IMG/VR virus record: IMGVR_UViG_3300029309_000016
Coordinates: 1-59,702 of that record
Direction: 5' to 3' (one strand)
DNA: 59,702 nt
Origin: a virus
Numbering within the stretch: position 1 is the first letter of the stretch; every line of letters begins with the position of its first letter. Below are positions 7,611-21,500 of this stretch, one piece after another. The notes under the pieces are model-generated. The model saw only the letters and a list, made by a program, of their open reading frames with translations, was not told where the DNA came from and did no database searches. The translations under genes and the position numbers were made by a program.

Positions 7611-9575
7611 ATGAGTTATTATCCAGGATATTACGGACCAAGAGAATACTACAGAGGTAGAAGAAGAAGGAGAAGCCCTTTTGATGATATGAACTTAGCG
7701 TCATTAGGTAAACTATATACAGACGTTCCTGTTACAGCTGTACAAACAGCTATGGAGGGACTTAATAAAGAATACTTAAGAGTAGCAGATCAAAAAGATG
7801 CTTTATCAGAAGCACTAGCTGCAGCTCAAGTAATGGAAGGAGATAACCCAGAAAAACAAAATTTAATTAAAGGACTACAAGATCAAATAAATACTTTTGT
7901 AGAAGACACAGGGGGTGCATTTGAAAAAGGAGATAAGTTTGTTAGAGGATTAGCAAAAGATGTATCACAGAATCCTTGGCTATATCAAGCAATAGAAAAC
8001 AAAAAACTATTTGATGAAGATCAAAAAATGTTAGATGAGATGAGAGTTAAAGGACTTGCTCCTTTATATTTAGCTGATGAAAACTTTACTACAATGGGTG
8101 CAGATGGTGCGCCTCAAGGCTATCAATCTTATATTGGTTCTAGAGTAGACAGAAGACCAGTATTGGAATCTTTCTTTAATCAAATTAAAGCAGATAGAAG
8201 AGACTTAGTAGATGAGTTCATGAATATAACAACAACTCAAACAACAGAACCAAGAGTAAAAGAAGTTATAGGTGAAGCTTTTGACATACTTAAAGGAACT
8301 AAAGAGTATCAACAATCTTTAGAAAATGCTAAGGCAGAAGCTAACTTTAATGGTCAACCATTTGATCAAGCTGCTTTTGACAATCAATGGAAGAACGATC
8401 TTAGACAAGTAGGTGCAGAGTTTTCTTATACACAAATATCAGAAAATCCTAACAGAACATTGTTTAATGCTGCTTTTCAGCGACCAGGTGATACAGGTCC
8501 AACAGGATTTTCACAAAACACACTTCAACCACAAGGATCAAGTTACATGAGAGGAACCGATACTGATGCTATGTTTAATAATCCGTTAGGTCTTGGAGGT
8601 GATGATAGTTATAGATTCTTTACTGAGCAACGTGTTAAAAATCCTACTATGCAAAATCTAGACTCTAATGGTCAACGTATTATTACAGTTGGTAGAACTT
8701 TTAGCGGTCCTGTAATAGATATGACTGATGAAAGAGATAATCAAGGAGGATCAGAAGGTCAATTTAGACTTTCACCTAGTGGAGGTGCTTACAATGCTAC
8801 TCCTACTGGTGAGTTTGTTACTGTTCCTATAGTAGTAGGAGATAATAATGCATTTTATAAAGGACTAGAAGAAGAAATAAGAAATGCACTTATAGCTCAA
8901 GATGATACTTATAACTGGACAATGTCTACTCAAAAAGGGTTTGCAGGAGAAATGCCTTATGCTGGTGCTATTTCAGGTCTGGGCAGAGGAAGATATGGCG
9001 ACATTGAAGCAGATATAAAACCTTTACCTCTTACAGTACAAAAAACATTTGTAAATGAAGCAGGAGAAGAAAAGACAGCAAGTATTCCAATGTCTTATAT
9101 TGTTAAAAATGGTCAACCTTTAATAGTAGAGTCTGAGCCGTTTGCTATATTTGATACATTTGATAGTGCAGATCCTGCAGAAGCTAACAATAAAGGTAGA
9201 GTATTACAGTTACTTGACCCAACAGTAGCTGCTAACCAAAACCTCAAAACATCTTATAGAACATTATATCAAGATGGTGGAGGAGACGCTGCTAATCTAG
9301 GTAATATGGACTTTACAATTGGATTTTTACAAGATTTCGAAAAAGGACTAAGTCCTAATAATCCATTGTATCAACTTACAATAGAATCTCTTAATGCAGC
9401 AGTAGAAGTTAGAAACAAGTTTAACGAAGAAGGAGGAAGATTAGATGCTATAGACTATGCTGTTATGCGTGAAATTGATCAAAAGTTAATGGGCATAGTA
9501 TTAAAAGCTTTAAATCCAGATCCTACTATAGTAAGAGAGTTATCAAAAACTAGAAACAACTCTGGTAGATTATAA
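7611..9575 (+). CDS. Large virion cargo/structural protein
   Basis: 654 residues. The start is Tyr/Gly-rich, then an Arg block (YRGRRRRR). A helical region of about 170 residues follows (LGKLYTDVPVTAVQTAMEGL; FVEDTGGAFEKGDKFVRGLA). The rest is mixed alpha/beta with no catalytic motif that I can see. In crAss-like phages a protein of this size and style lies beside the virion RNA polymerase and is part of the ejected cargo; that is the basis of the call. The Gly-Gly modules of its neighbours are mostly absent. The RNA polymerase gene follows after 15 bases. Confidence 0.5.
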   Translation: MSYYPGYYGPREYYRGRRRRRSPFDDMNLASLGKLYTDVPVTAVQTAMEGLNKEYLRVADQKDALSEALAAAQVMEGDNPEKQNLIKGLQDQINTFVEDTGGAFEKGDKFVRGLAKDVSQNPWLYQAIENKKLFDEDQKMLDEMRVKGLAPLYLADENFTTMGADGAPQGYQSYIGSRVDRRPVLESFFNQIKADRRDLVDEFMNITTTQTTEPRVKEVIGEAFDILKGTKEYQQSLENAKAEANFNGQPFDQAAFDNQWKNDLRQVGAEFSYTQISENPNRTLFNAAFQRPGDTGPTGFSQNTLQPQGSSYMRGTDTDAMFNNPLGLGGDDSYRFFTEQRVKNPTMQNLDSNGQRIITVGRTFSGPVIDMTDERDNQGGSEGQFRLSPSGGAYNATPTGEFVTVPIVVGDNNAFYKGLEEEIRNALIAQDDTYNWTMSTQKGFAGEMPYAGAISGLGRGRYGDIEADIKPLPLTVQKTFVNEAGEEKTASIPMSYIVKNGQPLIVESEPFAIFDTFDSADPAEANNKGRVLQLLDPTVAANQNLKTSYRTLYQDGGGDAANLGNMDFTIGFLQDFEKGLSPNNPLYQLTIESLNAAVEVRNKFNEEGGRLDAIDYAVMREIDQKLMGIVLKALNPDPTIVRELSKTRNNSGRL

Positions 9576-9590
9576 TAAATAATTGTTTTT

Positions 9591-12500
9591 ATGTCAACTA
9601 AGAAAACACAAGGTAAAAAATTACAGAGTGGTGGACAGCTACTAGAGAAACTTCAAAACTTTACTCCGCCTACTGATAATAAAAATACTACTCCTGTAAC
9701 TGAAAGAGTTCCTCTTATAACCAGTGAGCTTATATCTAATTATGCTCCTAGAAAGAACGATCCTTTTTCTCGTTTTAGTTTAAATAAAATGAAGGACAAC
9801 CCTGAGTTTACAAGTCCTTATATGAATGAAAAAGTAGATACTGTAGGAGATTTAAGTGCAGCTAATTATGGATTTCCTACTCAGTTAGAAGAGGGAGACC
9901 CAGGATATACTCCTCCTTTAATTCCTATTTCACCGGATGAAATGATTACACCTGATGTATGGGCTCCAGAAACTATGATACTAAATAGACCTAATACTAC
10001 TTATCTTTCAGGAGGATCAGGTAGATCTGAATTTAATCCGGCTGCTACAATAGCAAAAAGAAAAGGGGTAGAAGCAGGTAGATCAGGTAGAGTTATTCTA
10101 GAAGATGGAACTAAAGTTGACTTTAGTGATCCAGAAAGTAAATATAGATTTGACAATCCTAACTGGCTTCAAAAAATATTTGGAGAAGATAATGATGGAA
10201 ATATGTTCAAACGTACTTATGATTATGAAGAGGACTTTCAAGTAAACCCTGACGCTCTAGAAACTTATGGTCAAGATTTCTCAAACCTAGTTCAAGAACA
10301 AAGAGAAAGTATACTAAAATTTCTGCCTTTTAAAGGAATGGACACTTCAGGGTATTATTATAAAGAAAAAGGATACTATCCAGTATATGATGAAGATGAA
10401 GAACAATGGTATCTACAAGAAACAAGCTTATCTGAAGACAAGTTTATGAAAATGAGAAGTGCATTACTTAGTCCTTATGGAGTAGGTCAAGTACAAAAAG
10501 GTACATTACATTCTTTTGTAGATGGATTTAGCGATGGTTTAGGTAGTACTTGGGAAAGTCTTGTAAACTTTGGAGAAATAGTTGGAGATGCTTTTGATGG
10601 TGTAGACTCAGATCTAGAACCTGACGGTTTTACTGATAGACTTGCGGCTTCTGCTAGAACTGCTTACAACTTTAACAAGTATGCAAAAACAGCAATGCAA
10701 CAAACAGACTCTATGTTTTCTAGTGGAGATGCTTTTGGAAACGGATTAGGCAGTGGTCTTGCTTCTTTGTTATCTTTTTGGGGGTTAGGTGGAGTCGGAG
10801 CAGCAGGAGCAAAAGGAGCTGTAAAACTAGTTACTAAAAAAATGCTTACTAAGTTTCCTAGAAGAGCAGTAAGTATGATTGGTCATATGTCGGGAGGTAT
10901 GCCGTTAAATGCTGGAGAAGTATACTCAATGGCTAAAATGGATGGACTAGATGATGATGATGCAGCAGGCTTAGCACTTACTGTAGGATTTATAAATACC
11001 TTAGTAGAGTATGGTGTAGGAACAAATGCGCTGGCTAATAGAGCATTTGGTACATATGGTACAAGAGGAATGACTAAAGCTATATTAGATTATGGTAAGA
11101 AAACAGGTATGAGGTTTAATAGTAAACAAACCTTAGATCAAGCTACTCCTTATATACTACAAAAAATTAATAAGTTTTTACAAAAAGGTGATGACTTTCT
11201 TAACTCTCCGTTTAGAGCGTTAGAAAACGTAGGAGTTAAAAGTGCAGGTAAATATGGTACTAACTTACTAACAAGAACAGCTAGAGCAACTGGATCTGGA
11301 CTTGAAGAAGGAAGCGAAGAATTTATACAAGGTTCTATTATAGATGGAGCTACAAAAACTTACAACAACTTAATAGCAGGAGAGGATGGTAAAAGACCCG
11401 GTATGGGAATGTTTAATACTTCTCCTTTTGATGCAAATAAATTACTAGAAGAAGCAGCTATTGGATTTATACTAGGAGGATCAACTAGATTTATTAGTAA
11501 TGCTAGAGGTGAGGCAGATCTTATGAGAATGATAGCAGAAGGTAATGGACAAGAACTACTAAACCAAGTAGATCATTTAGGAGGAATGAATTTATTAGGT
11601 AAGTATCAAACTAAAAAACTAAAGAAAAGAATAGGTGATTTAATTAATGTGTGGAATGCTAATGGTGCAGGCTATAGTCATTTATCTATAGAAGATCAAG
11701 GTCTTGTTGGACAGTTCTTATTATCTGAACAAGAAAATAATAAACAGATAGACTCTCTAAATAGAAGAATATCTAAAGTAAATGCTGATCCTGATCTTAG
11801 CAGCAAAGAAAAAAACAAAAAAACAAGACAACTTAAAATAGAATTAAATGCACGACAAGAACAGAAAAAGGTTTTAGAAAACTTTTTAGATATATATTCT
11901 GATCCAAAGAAAGTAGATGAAACACAGATAAATAAAATGCCTTCTGTTGTAAGAAACGCTATCTTTCATTTATCTAGAGAAAAAAGTTTACATCAAAGTA
12001 GAATAGAATACTTAAGAGACTTACTTGTAAATGATACACCTGCAAATAGAAGAAGAGCAAGAAACGTATTAAAGAAAATATTAGGAGACGCTGAACTTAA
12101 AAGAACTTTAGGTGCTCTTACTGCGGCTCAAAAACAACAAGTAGAAGATGAAATTAAAAAGTATGAAAAATACATAGAGCAAATTGATGAGCAGATGGAT
12201 GGATACTTTACAGACTCTAGTCAATGGGATGGAGTAGTAGAGAAAGTAGAAAATGAAATGAAATCACAAGAAGAAAAAATAGCAGAAGAAGAAAAACCAT
12301 TAACTACTAAAGCTAAAGATCAACCAAAGAAAAATGAAACTCCACAACAAAGAAGAAATAGAGAAGCTAAAGAAGAGGTAGAAAGAAAAATTAATAATCA
12401 AAATCAAGCTATATCAAATGTAATAGTTCCTACTAGTGAAGTTAAGATGGTAGAAGATAAAGAAGGAACCTTACATCAAGTAGCAGGCATAGAAAAAGAT

Positions 12501-15500
12501 GCTAATAATAAAATTGTATATGTTAGTCAGACTTTAGATGATAAAGGTAATCCTATAAAAATACTTCAAGATGACGTAGCATTAGTGGTTACTGACTTCG
12601 GAAGAGAAAAACACAGAGATAACTTTCTAAAAACATATTGGCTACACGCTGTTGGTTTAAATGATGAACAGCGAGATGAACTAGAACGTAAAATACTTCA
12701 AGATAAAGATCTAGTAAATAGAATACAAATACAATTTGTTTACAAAAAAAGAGAACTATCAGACTCTGCTATAAAAGAAGAGAACATGGATATAAACATG
12801 AATGGCTCTTACTTAAAAATAGTAGATACAGGTGATAAGTCTGTAATAGCAGTTATAAGAACACCCAATAGGTTTTATGATAAAGCTGGTAAACTTATAC
12901 CTGGAGACAAAATGACTAGACAGTTTTTTTCTGATAACTTTAGTAAAGATAGACCATTTACAAAACAACAATGGAAAGAGTTTGGTATGAACTATACTAA
13001 ACTAGTTCAACTAATAGAATACTTAGAAGGAGAGTATAAAGATGCTACTGAAGAAAATCCTATTGTTCTTGATGAGTCACAGTTTAATATTAGTTTTGAC
13101 GTTGGATTAGTTAGTAATGAAAGTAAGAAAAGATTATTAATTACAGATTTACTCGTAGGAGATCATACTTTTGATGGAGACTATAGAATATATGATAGAC
13201 AAGAACAAAAAGCTATTATAGGAAAAGAATTTACAAAAGATGAACTAACTAATCTACCATCTATTGACGGTAGGTATTTTGCATTAGTAAAAAGAGGCAA
13301 CGCTCCTAAATGGGTTAGAGTTATGCCTAGAGAACTAGCTAGTGCAGATATTACAGAAAGACTTAAACGTGCAAAGAATGCAATACAAAAAGCAAATAAA
13401 ATTAAAAAAGAGGGAAGTGAAGCTGTTGATTTAAAAGACTATATAGAGAGTATTAATAAAGATTTAGATTTATTTGTTGCTGCAGAAAAAGATATAGGCA
13501 TACATATAATAGCAGACTATAATAGAAAGACTGACAGCTACGAATTAAAGCTAGAAATAACTCAAAGAAAAAATGGAGAGTATGTTAAGTTATATAAAAG
13601 AGTACAAAATCCAGATGTAACATTACCTAATATTATATCAACTGTAAATAATCAAATGAAAAAATACGGACTATCTACTATAGGAGTAAATAGTTTTAAA
13701 CAAAGCATACCCTTACCAGGAGAAGGTGTAGTAGTTGATCCTAATTCTTTTGAAAGTACATTAGAAGTATCAAGTAGAAATTTTATAAATCCTACTATGA
13801 TAATTTCTCCTAAAAATGAATTCTTTGAAACTCCAGTAAAAGGAAAACCTATAAAAGCACAGAAAAAAACAAAAGTAAGAGAAGAAATAAAACTAGATGA
13901 TAATAAAAAGACATCAGCAGAAAACCTCTTAGACGAACTTAATGAAGAGGGCGGAGATCTTATGGCTTCATTACCAGAAGGTAGACTAAATAACGAAGTA
14001 CGTAAAGATATTGTAAAACAAATAGTTGCTAAATATATATATGGTGCAAATGACTATAGTATAACTACAGCTATTATGGATTCTGCTAGATTAGAAACAC
14101 CTCTAGAAGATTCATTAATAGAAAAAATACTAAATGCATATATAGCCGGATTAACTCCTCAGAGTTTTATGGATGGATCTAAAGAGTATACTACTGAAGA
14201 AGTTACTAGTATAAAAAATAACTTTAGACAGGCATTCTTAACAAAACTAAAACTAGAAACAAATAAAGAAATAAGAGATGATATTATAGATGAGGTAAAA
14301 AGACAGGTTGTTTTTTTACAAGATGATTTAGATATATTAGATCAAATACAAACAGACTTTAATGTAGATTACACACAGCTCGGAGGAATTAAGTCTTTAT
14401 CTTCTAGAATAAAACAATTTATATCATTACTAACCTCTGAAGCTAAAGATAACTTTGGTAGAACTAAGTGGCAGTCTAAACAATACGGTACAGAAACTAT
14501 ACGTAAAACTTTAAACGGACATAATCTTGCATCTCACTTAATAAAAGCTCTAGCAAATGATGGCAGTTTAGTTAACTTACAAAGAAGACTTGAGGCTCTT
14601 GCTAAATATGATGAACAAGCAGAATTAGTATTATCTGCATTAAATGATCCTGCACACAAGCATGTAAAAACAGCATTTGAAAACAACTTTAATAAAGAAC
14701 CAATGAAGTTCTTAAAGCTTGTCGGTGATAGTAAAGGTCAGTTTATATTTATAGATCCACTAGAAAACGATGGTTCTAATCAAGTGTTTAGAATGTGGAA
14801 GAGTAAAAATACAAAAGACAGAAAAGCTGTAAATAATATTGTAAATCTAATAGAAAGTATAGAATCTGATCCTACTGCTGATCAAATAAATAAATTAATA
14901 AAAGAGTTTGATAATCTAGGATGGCAATTAAGTAAAGGAGCAGCTGCGTTTATACTTGGAGACGAACAAGTAGTAAGTGCATTTACAGAACTGCAAACCA
15001 ATGAGCTAATAAGTAATCCTAAAAAGTTCTTTAAAGGGTATGTAGCTGACTTTAACAAGAAAAATAAAACAAAAACCAATATGTTTAAACTAGCACAGAT
15101 AGCTGCTATGTTTGACCCTACTGTATACGAACCTAATTATATAGATGCTGATGGTAATGCTCACTATAAATACACACATAGAAACTATTACATAGATGCA
15201 ACTAACTCAATAAAAAAAGGAGGAAAAAGTTTTATAAAGGCAGGAGATTATAATTTACTGATTAAAAAAGGAGCCTTAAACACACTAGACTTACAATATG
15301 TAGGGGACGTTGTCTTAAATAAAAAAGGTAAAGTAAATAAAAACCTAGTAGAAAGAGAAAGAATGTTATTACATTTTGCACTGTTCCAAAAAAGAGACAT
15401 ACCAGGAACAGCTTACTATATACCTCATGTAATTGCAGACAAGAAAACAATGTTTGGTATAAGAATGCCAGTAATAGATACATACTATAATGAAGGTGTA

Positions 15501-18500
15501 ACTCAAGAAGCAATAGATGATGTATACAACTCTATATTTGTTAGAGAGGTTAATAGAAATGCATCTGGAGAACTTTTAATAAGTAAAAAAAATGAAGTTA
15601 AATATTTTGGTGTACTAAGTCAACTAAACGATGTTGAGTATGAAGGTCAACTTCTTCCTGACTTCTTAACAAAGAAAAAAAATAACTTAGATGGTCTAGC
15701 AGCTGATATAAAACAAAAGGTTATAAAACCTATGTTAGAACAGGTTGTTGCTGATACTAATGAAAGAATAGATAATTTAAATGTTAGAAAGCAACTTACA
15801 GATCTTAGACTTGACAGTCCTCTTCAAGGTACTATTAATAATAAAATAGGAAGATTTGCTATTAATCATTTTGTAATGTCTGTTTCTTGGACTCAATTAA
15901 TGCATGGTGATGCAAACTTTGTAGACGACAGAGATATGAATAAAAGATTAGCAGGGTTTAATGCAGCAGGTGCAACAATGGGTACATCAGACTATAACTA
16001 TTTATTTATAGAGGATGAAATAATAGACACTGAGTTTGGATCTCCAAGTAATACTAGCGATGCTCAAGTATATATGACTGAAGAGCAATATGCAATGCGT
16101 CAATTAGAAGCAGGTGAATATAGAAATGATATAGAGTTTTCAGCTTTAACTAAATTAGCGGCTAGATTAGATGATCCTTCTATAGAATTAACTCCTGAAG
16201 AACTAAACTCTTTAGATTTAAACAGCACAAAAACAGTATCAGAAAATAGTGAAGACTACTTTAAAAAGTCTGATAACATAATTACAAAAGAAGAAGCAGA
16301 AGCAAATCCAGACGTAGGTCGTATATACAATCTTCTTAATTCTAATAGGATACTATACTTAGTTCCTCTTAGTGCTCAAAAAAGAAAACCTGGACGTGCA
16401 CTTCCTGCAAACTTCTTTAAAGCAGATAACAAATTAGATACTAGTCTTATAAGAACAGGTAACTTAAGATTTGAAAGAAATCAAGTTATTAATAGATCTA
16501 AATCTAGAGTAGGAAAAGTGAATGATTCTGTTATGGCAAAACAAGTTCATGACCTCATTGGTTCTGTAATTACAAAAAATAGATCGTTGGTTGATACTAT
16601 AAATCAAGCTAACGCAGATCAAAAAGCAGCATATACAGCAGTTGTAAATGCTTTCTTAGATCCACAAAACAGTGAAGCTTTACGTGCACTGTTATATATG
16701 AATGCACAAAACAATAGAGGACCACAAATATTAGGATTCTTAGATCCTTCTATTTCCAAACCGTTTAACCTAAGCCTAGGTAATATAAAAACCTATGTTG
16801 AAAATGCTCTTGTAAATGTGTATAATGATGGACCATTGAAGTCTAAAGTTGTAGGGGGAGTTGCAACTTTAATTTCAGGTACACATTACATAAACCCACA
16901 GACAGGTCAACCATTACGTATACACAGAAACGTAAATGGTAAGATAGAATATGCAGAAGTATTAGCATCTAGAAAATTCTTTGGTCTAAGTAAATATGAT
17001 ACCATAGAAGATGTTCCAGATGAAAGGATGTTGCAGGCTTTTGGTACTAGAATACCCGCACAAACATATCATTCTATGATACCTATTAAAGTTGTAGGGT
17101 TTTTACCAAATTCAAAAGGAGACTCTATAGTAACACCTAGAGAGCTTCCAGGACTTGCAGGATCTGATTATGACTTAGATAAACTTTATCTACATAGGTA
17201 TGCAAGCCATGATGGAAAAGTAATAGAGGATCCTAATGACTTAATAGAGTACAAAAGATTCTGGAGTGAAACTCCTTTTGTAAAGCTAATAATGAGTACG
17301 TACAAAATAGACTCATCAGAAGCTATGAAAAGACTAAACTTAATAGATGAAGATGGTAGTGCAGCTGTATCTCATCCTAGAGTAGAACAAAACAAAATGC
17401 TTGATAATATGTTACAAGTATTTAATGACCCAGAAGTACAAGAGGTTATGTTTGTTCCTGCTTCAGAAGGAGAAGCTGATGCATTTTTAGAAAAGTATCC
17501 TAACTTAGATAAACTAAAACCTATACATACAGTTGTTGGAGTTTTAGATTATCATACACAAAATAAATTAGGTGCAACAAACGTAGGTATAGCTGCAAAT
17601 TTAAATACTCTTGTATCTTTCATGACTCAGTTTGCACCTGATACGTCTACTGTAGGAATAGATATAAATGATGAATACTTTGGTTCTTTTGGTAGAATAG
17701 TAGATCCTACAGGTAAAAATAAATTTGACTCTATATCTACATTAATAACTTGGTTTGTAGATAATGTTAAGTTAGGTGTTGCTCCTAGATTAAACTTAGA
17801 CCCAGATATGTCACAAACTTTTGGACATCTAGTGGGCATGGCAGTATCTCAAATGGAAGCTTTAATGCTTGTTAACCAGCCTATACTTAGATTATATAAT
17901 GAGCTAAAAGAAAATGATCCTAAATTAAGTATAGCAAAATCTAGACAAGATGCAGCAAAAAGAAGAGGAGAAATAAGAGCAATGTTAGTAGAAAAAATAC
18001 GAGCTGTATCTAATAACAAAGGAATGCCTTTTACTACTGAAAATCTAGACAAAGGACTTACATATGATACAGATATAAAAACTCTTTTAAATCTAGGTTT
18101 ACCTAATCAAGTATTAAAACTAGAACTTAATGAAGAAGATAATGCCTTCTTAGGCACACAGCTAAAAGCACTAGAATTTGTAGATGAGGTTGTAAGAAAA
18201 TATGAAACAGAGTATGGTGACATGATACAGTTTATGACTACAACTAGAGGACTAAAAGGAGTAGATGCCTTAAGAAACATGAAAATATCAGATCCTTTAC
18301 TTGTTCATCCTGTTTTCCAAGCTAATGCAACGTTAATAAAACAAATGACACAAAACATTGGATCTAAGTTTTTAACTAATTCAGAGGTTGCAGATGCTTT
18401 TATATCAGTATACGGTAAGACTACTCCTAAAGAAATGCAAGATGTTTTAGCTAAAATACAACAACTAAAAGCAGATCCTAAGTATAATTCTAACGGTGCA

Positions 18501-21500
18501 CTACATAATTTATTACGTATAGAAAAAGATGAAAATGGTAAACTTACATTGCTTGCAGACTCCTTTACTGTAATGTCACCTGAAATAGAAGGAGAAATGA
18601 TGGGTATGTTTGAAGACTTATTTGAAGATAACCCAGGATTATCAGATCAGTTATTAAAATATTTATTTGGTACTTCTTTATTAGAGTTTAAAGCAAATTC
18701 TTTTGTAAAATACTTACCTCCAAATATATTTAGAAAATGGTCAGATGCTTTAGATTCTTATGAAAGAACTCCAGAAAAAAGAAAGGTAGCAGACAATGAG
18801 TATAAAAAACTTAAAGTAAAAGCAAAGGCATATGCCGGAGAAGTAGAAGAAGGATTAGAAACTACGTTACCAACAGACAGAGAACAGTTTAAAAATGGTA
18901 CATATACTATTGATAAGATAGCATCAGAACTATTAGTTGATGATGGCTTTAAAAATTTATTAAATAAACTAACTTCACAGGGAGTTGAAGTAGAGTATAC
19001 AAGAGGAGGTGCTAGTTATTATTCTAACAATAAAATATATCTAGGTAAGTTAGATCAGAATACTTTCTTAGAAGAAGCGGTGCACGCAGGACTAGATATA
19101 CTACCTAAAGATCAAAAAAATAAATTAAGAAAAGATGTATTGTCTTGGTATAAACAACTTATAAAAGATCATGCAGGTAAAAACGAAATACAAACAATAC
19201 AAAGAATATTTAATAGGTATAATAACTTCTATAAAAACGAAGAGAAAGCAGCAGAAGAAATTGTAACACATTTACTATACAATGAATATGGTATAGCTCA
19301 AGATCTTAATAACTTAGTATCTCCAGATGCACAAGAAGGAGGCATTCTAAAAAGAATGTGGAATAAGTTTATACAAATATTATCTAAGTATCTAGGTATA
19401 GAAGTACAAGAAGGGTCTGAGCTAGAAAAACTATCTTCTTTAATGCAGCCTGTAAACAGATTACTACAAGACGGTGAAGTAGAATACAGCAATGAAAGAT
19501 CTTCAGATCAGCTGTTTAGTATGCCCCATGGTAAGTTATATGATAATCTTACAATTAAAAATGTGACACCAGATACTATGGCGAAAATTAATGTAGAAGG
19601 AGAAGGTACAGTTATAATGTTTGATGGATTAAGAATGCCTGTTGAACAAACCATTGTCAATTTAGCTAAAGGAGGAAAGTATGGTGCTACTGTATATGTT
19701 AAGAAAAAAATTCCTATAAGAAACTTTGCAGTATTAAACAAAGTTACAAAAGAAAAATATGCAAAAGATTTAGGGTTTGATAATTTTGCTGACTTAAAAA
19801 AGAAAGCAAAGGGTAGATTATTAGAATTTGTAAATGGTAGAAGAGAGGGCATGATAATGCAAGTAGAACAATTCCTACCTAAAGAATTAGAAGATTTAAT
19901 ACAAATGAATTCTGTAGATCCTTATAGTAATGTTGTTAATAATATACTTATAAAGTTATATAAACAATTAAAAGATTTACAACAAGTAAAAAACATAGAG
20001 TTTGCAACTAATAGATCAAACAGACTTAAAAAAATTATAAATCAAATAGAACAAACAAGAGACTTGTTTACATCTGTTGCTGACTTTCATGATGATGTTA
20101 TTACACAGTCTAAATTATTTGATGAGTTTTTAGAAACTATACCTGAAGAACTTAAAAAAGGGAACAAAGGATTACAAACTGTTATAAATGTTTTGTTTAG
20201 AATGCAAACGTTATACCAGGATATGAGTTTCTTAGAAGAACTACCTGATGTTTTTGTAGAAAAAATTAAAGATCCAGAATACAAAGCACCAAATGATGTA
20301 TTAAAGAAATTACAGGAAGCTGCACAGACTTTAGACTTAATGAAACAAAAGACTAGAAAACAGTTTATTCCAATAGTAGCAGAAAAACTATTTCCATTTA
20401 TTGAAAGGTCAGGTCCTGCAACAAAAGCATACGTTGACCAAAGACTTGATCAAGTACAAAAACAAATAGAACGAGTTAGAAAAGCTGATATTTCTGATTC
20501 TAAGAAAAATAAAAAAATAACTCAGCTACAAAAAGAGTTTGCTAGACTTACAAGATTAGCAGAACAAGCTCCACAAAGTGTAGAACAATACAAAAACTTC
20601 TTTATGTATACTACGCATGATGATTCATTTATAAATTATCTTCTTACATCGCCAGCTACTTCTGGAGATCCTGGTGTTGCAGCATTAGTAAACTATACAA
20701 ATGCGTTATATAATGATATAAGAATGCAAGCTTTAGATATAGCAAATCAATTGGAAAGTGCTGAGGGATTAGTAATAGAAGGATTAGAAGAAGCCGGTAC
20801 TCCTGCTAAGAAAACAAAAGGAGTTTATAATCCTAAAGATTTATATGATGCACTAATACAAAAAATTGATGATAACGGTAGAGAAGTTTATCAACTAGTA
20901 ACTCAGTATGATTCAGAGAGATTTCTACGAGAGTTAAAAGCAGAAGAAGAAAAGAAAATAAAAACTCAAGAAGACTTCTTAAGATTTAAAGAACAGTTAG
21001 AAAAGAGAAGAAAGAAAACACTACAAACTTATAAAAACAAACTAGCTGCTTTTAATAGACTTGATGATGAATTAAAAACTGCGATAATACAACAACAAAT
21101 ATCAGAGTTAGAAGCTTCTATATCTAGAGTTGAAAATCAAATTCAAAAAGGAGCAACTGAAAGAGAAGTTGTTAGGTTTGCTACAAGACTCTGGAGAGCT
21201 CAAAACACTGTTCCTAAAGATGTAAAAGAAATACAAGCTATTATTAAAAGGTTACCTCCTGCAGAAGTAAGAGCTTGGGCTTCTAATCAAATGAATTATG
21301 CTGCAATGTATTATCATAATATAATTAGTGCAGAAGAGTATACTTTGTTACAAGATATAGATAAAGCTTCAGGACTAAAACCAACACAAGACAGGCAATA
21401 TTTTGGTGTCCAGGTTACAATACCTAAGTTTATAAATCCAAAGTGGAGAAAGTTGTATAAGAGAGTAACAAGGAAAGGACCGGACGGTCAGAGTATTCAG

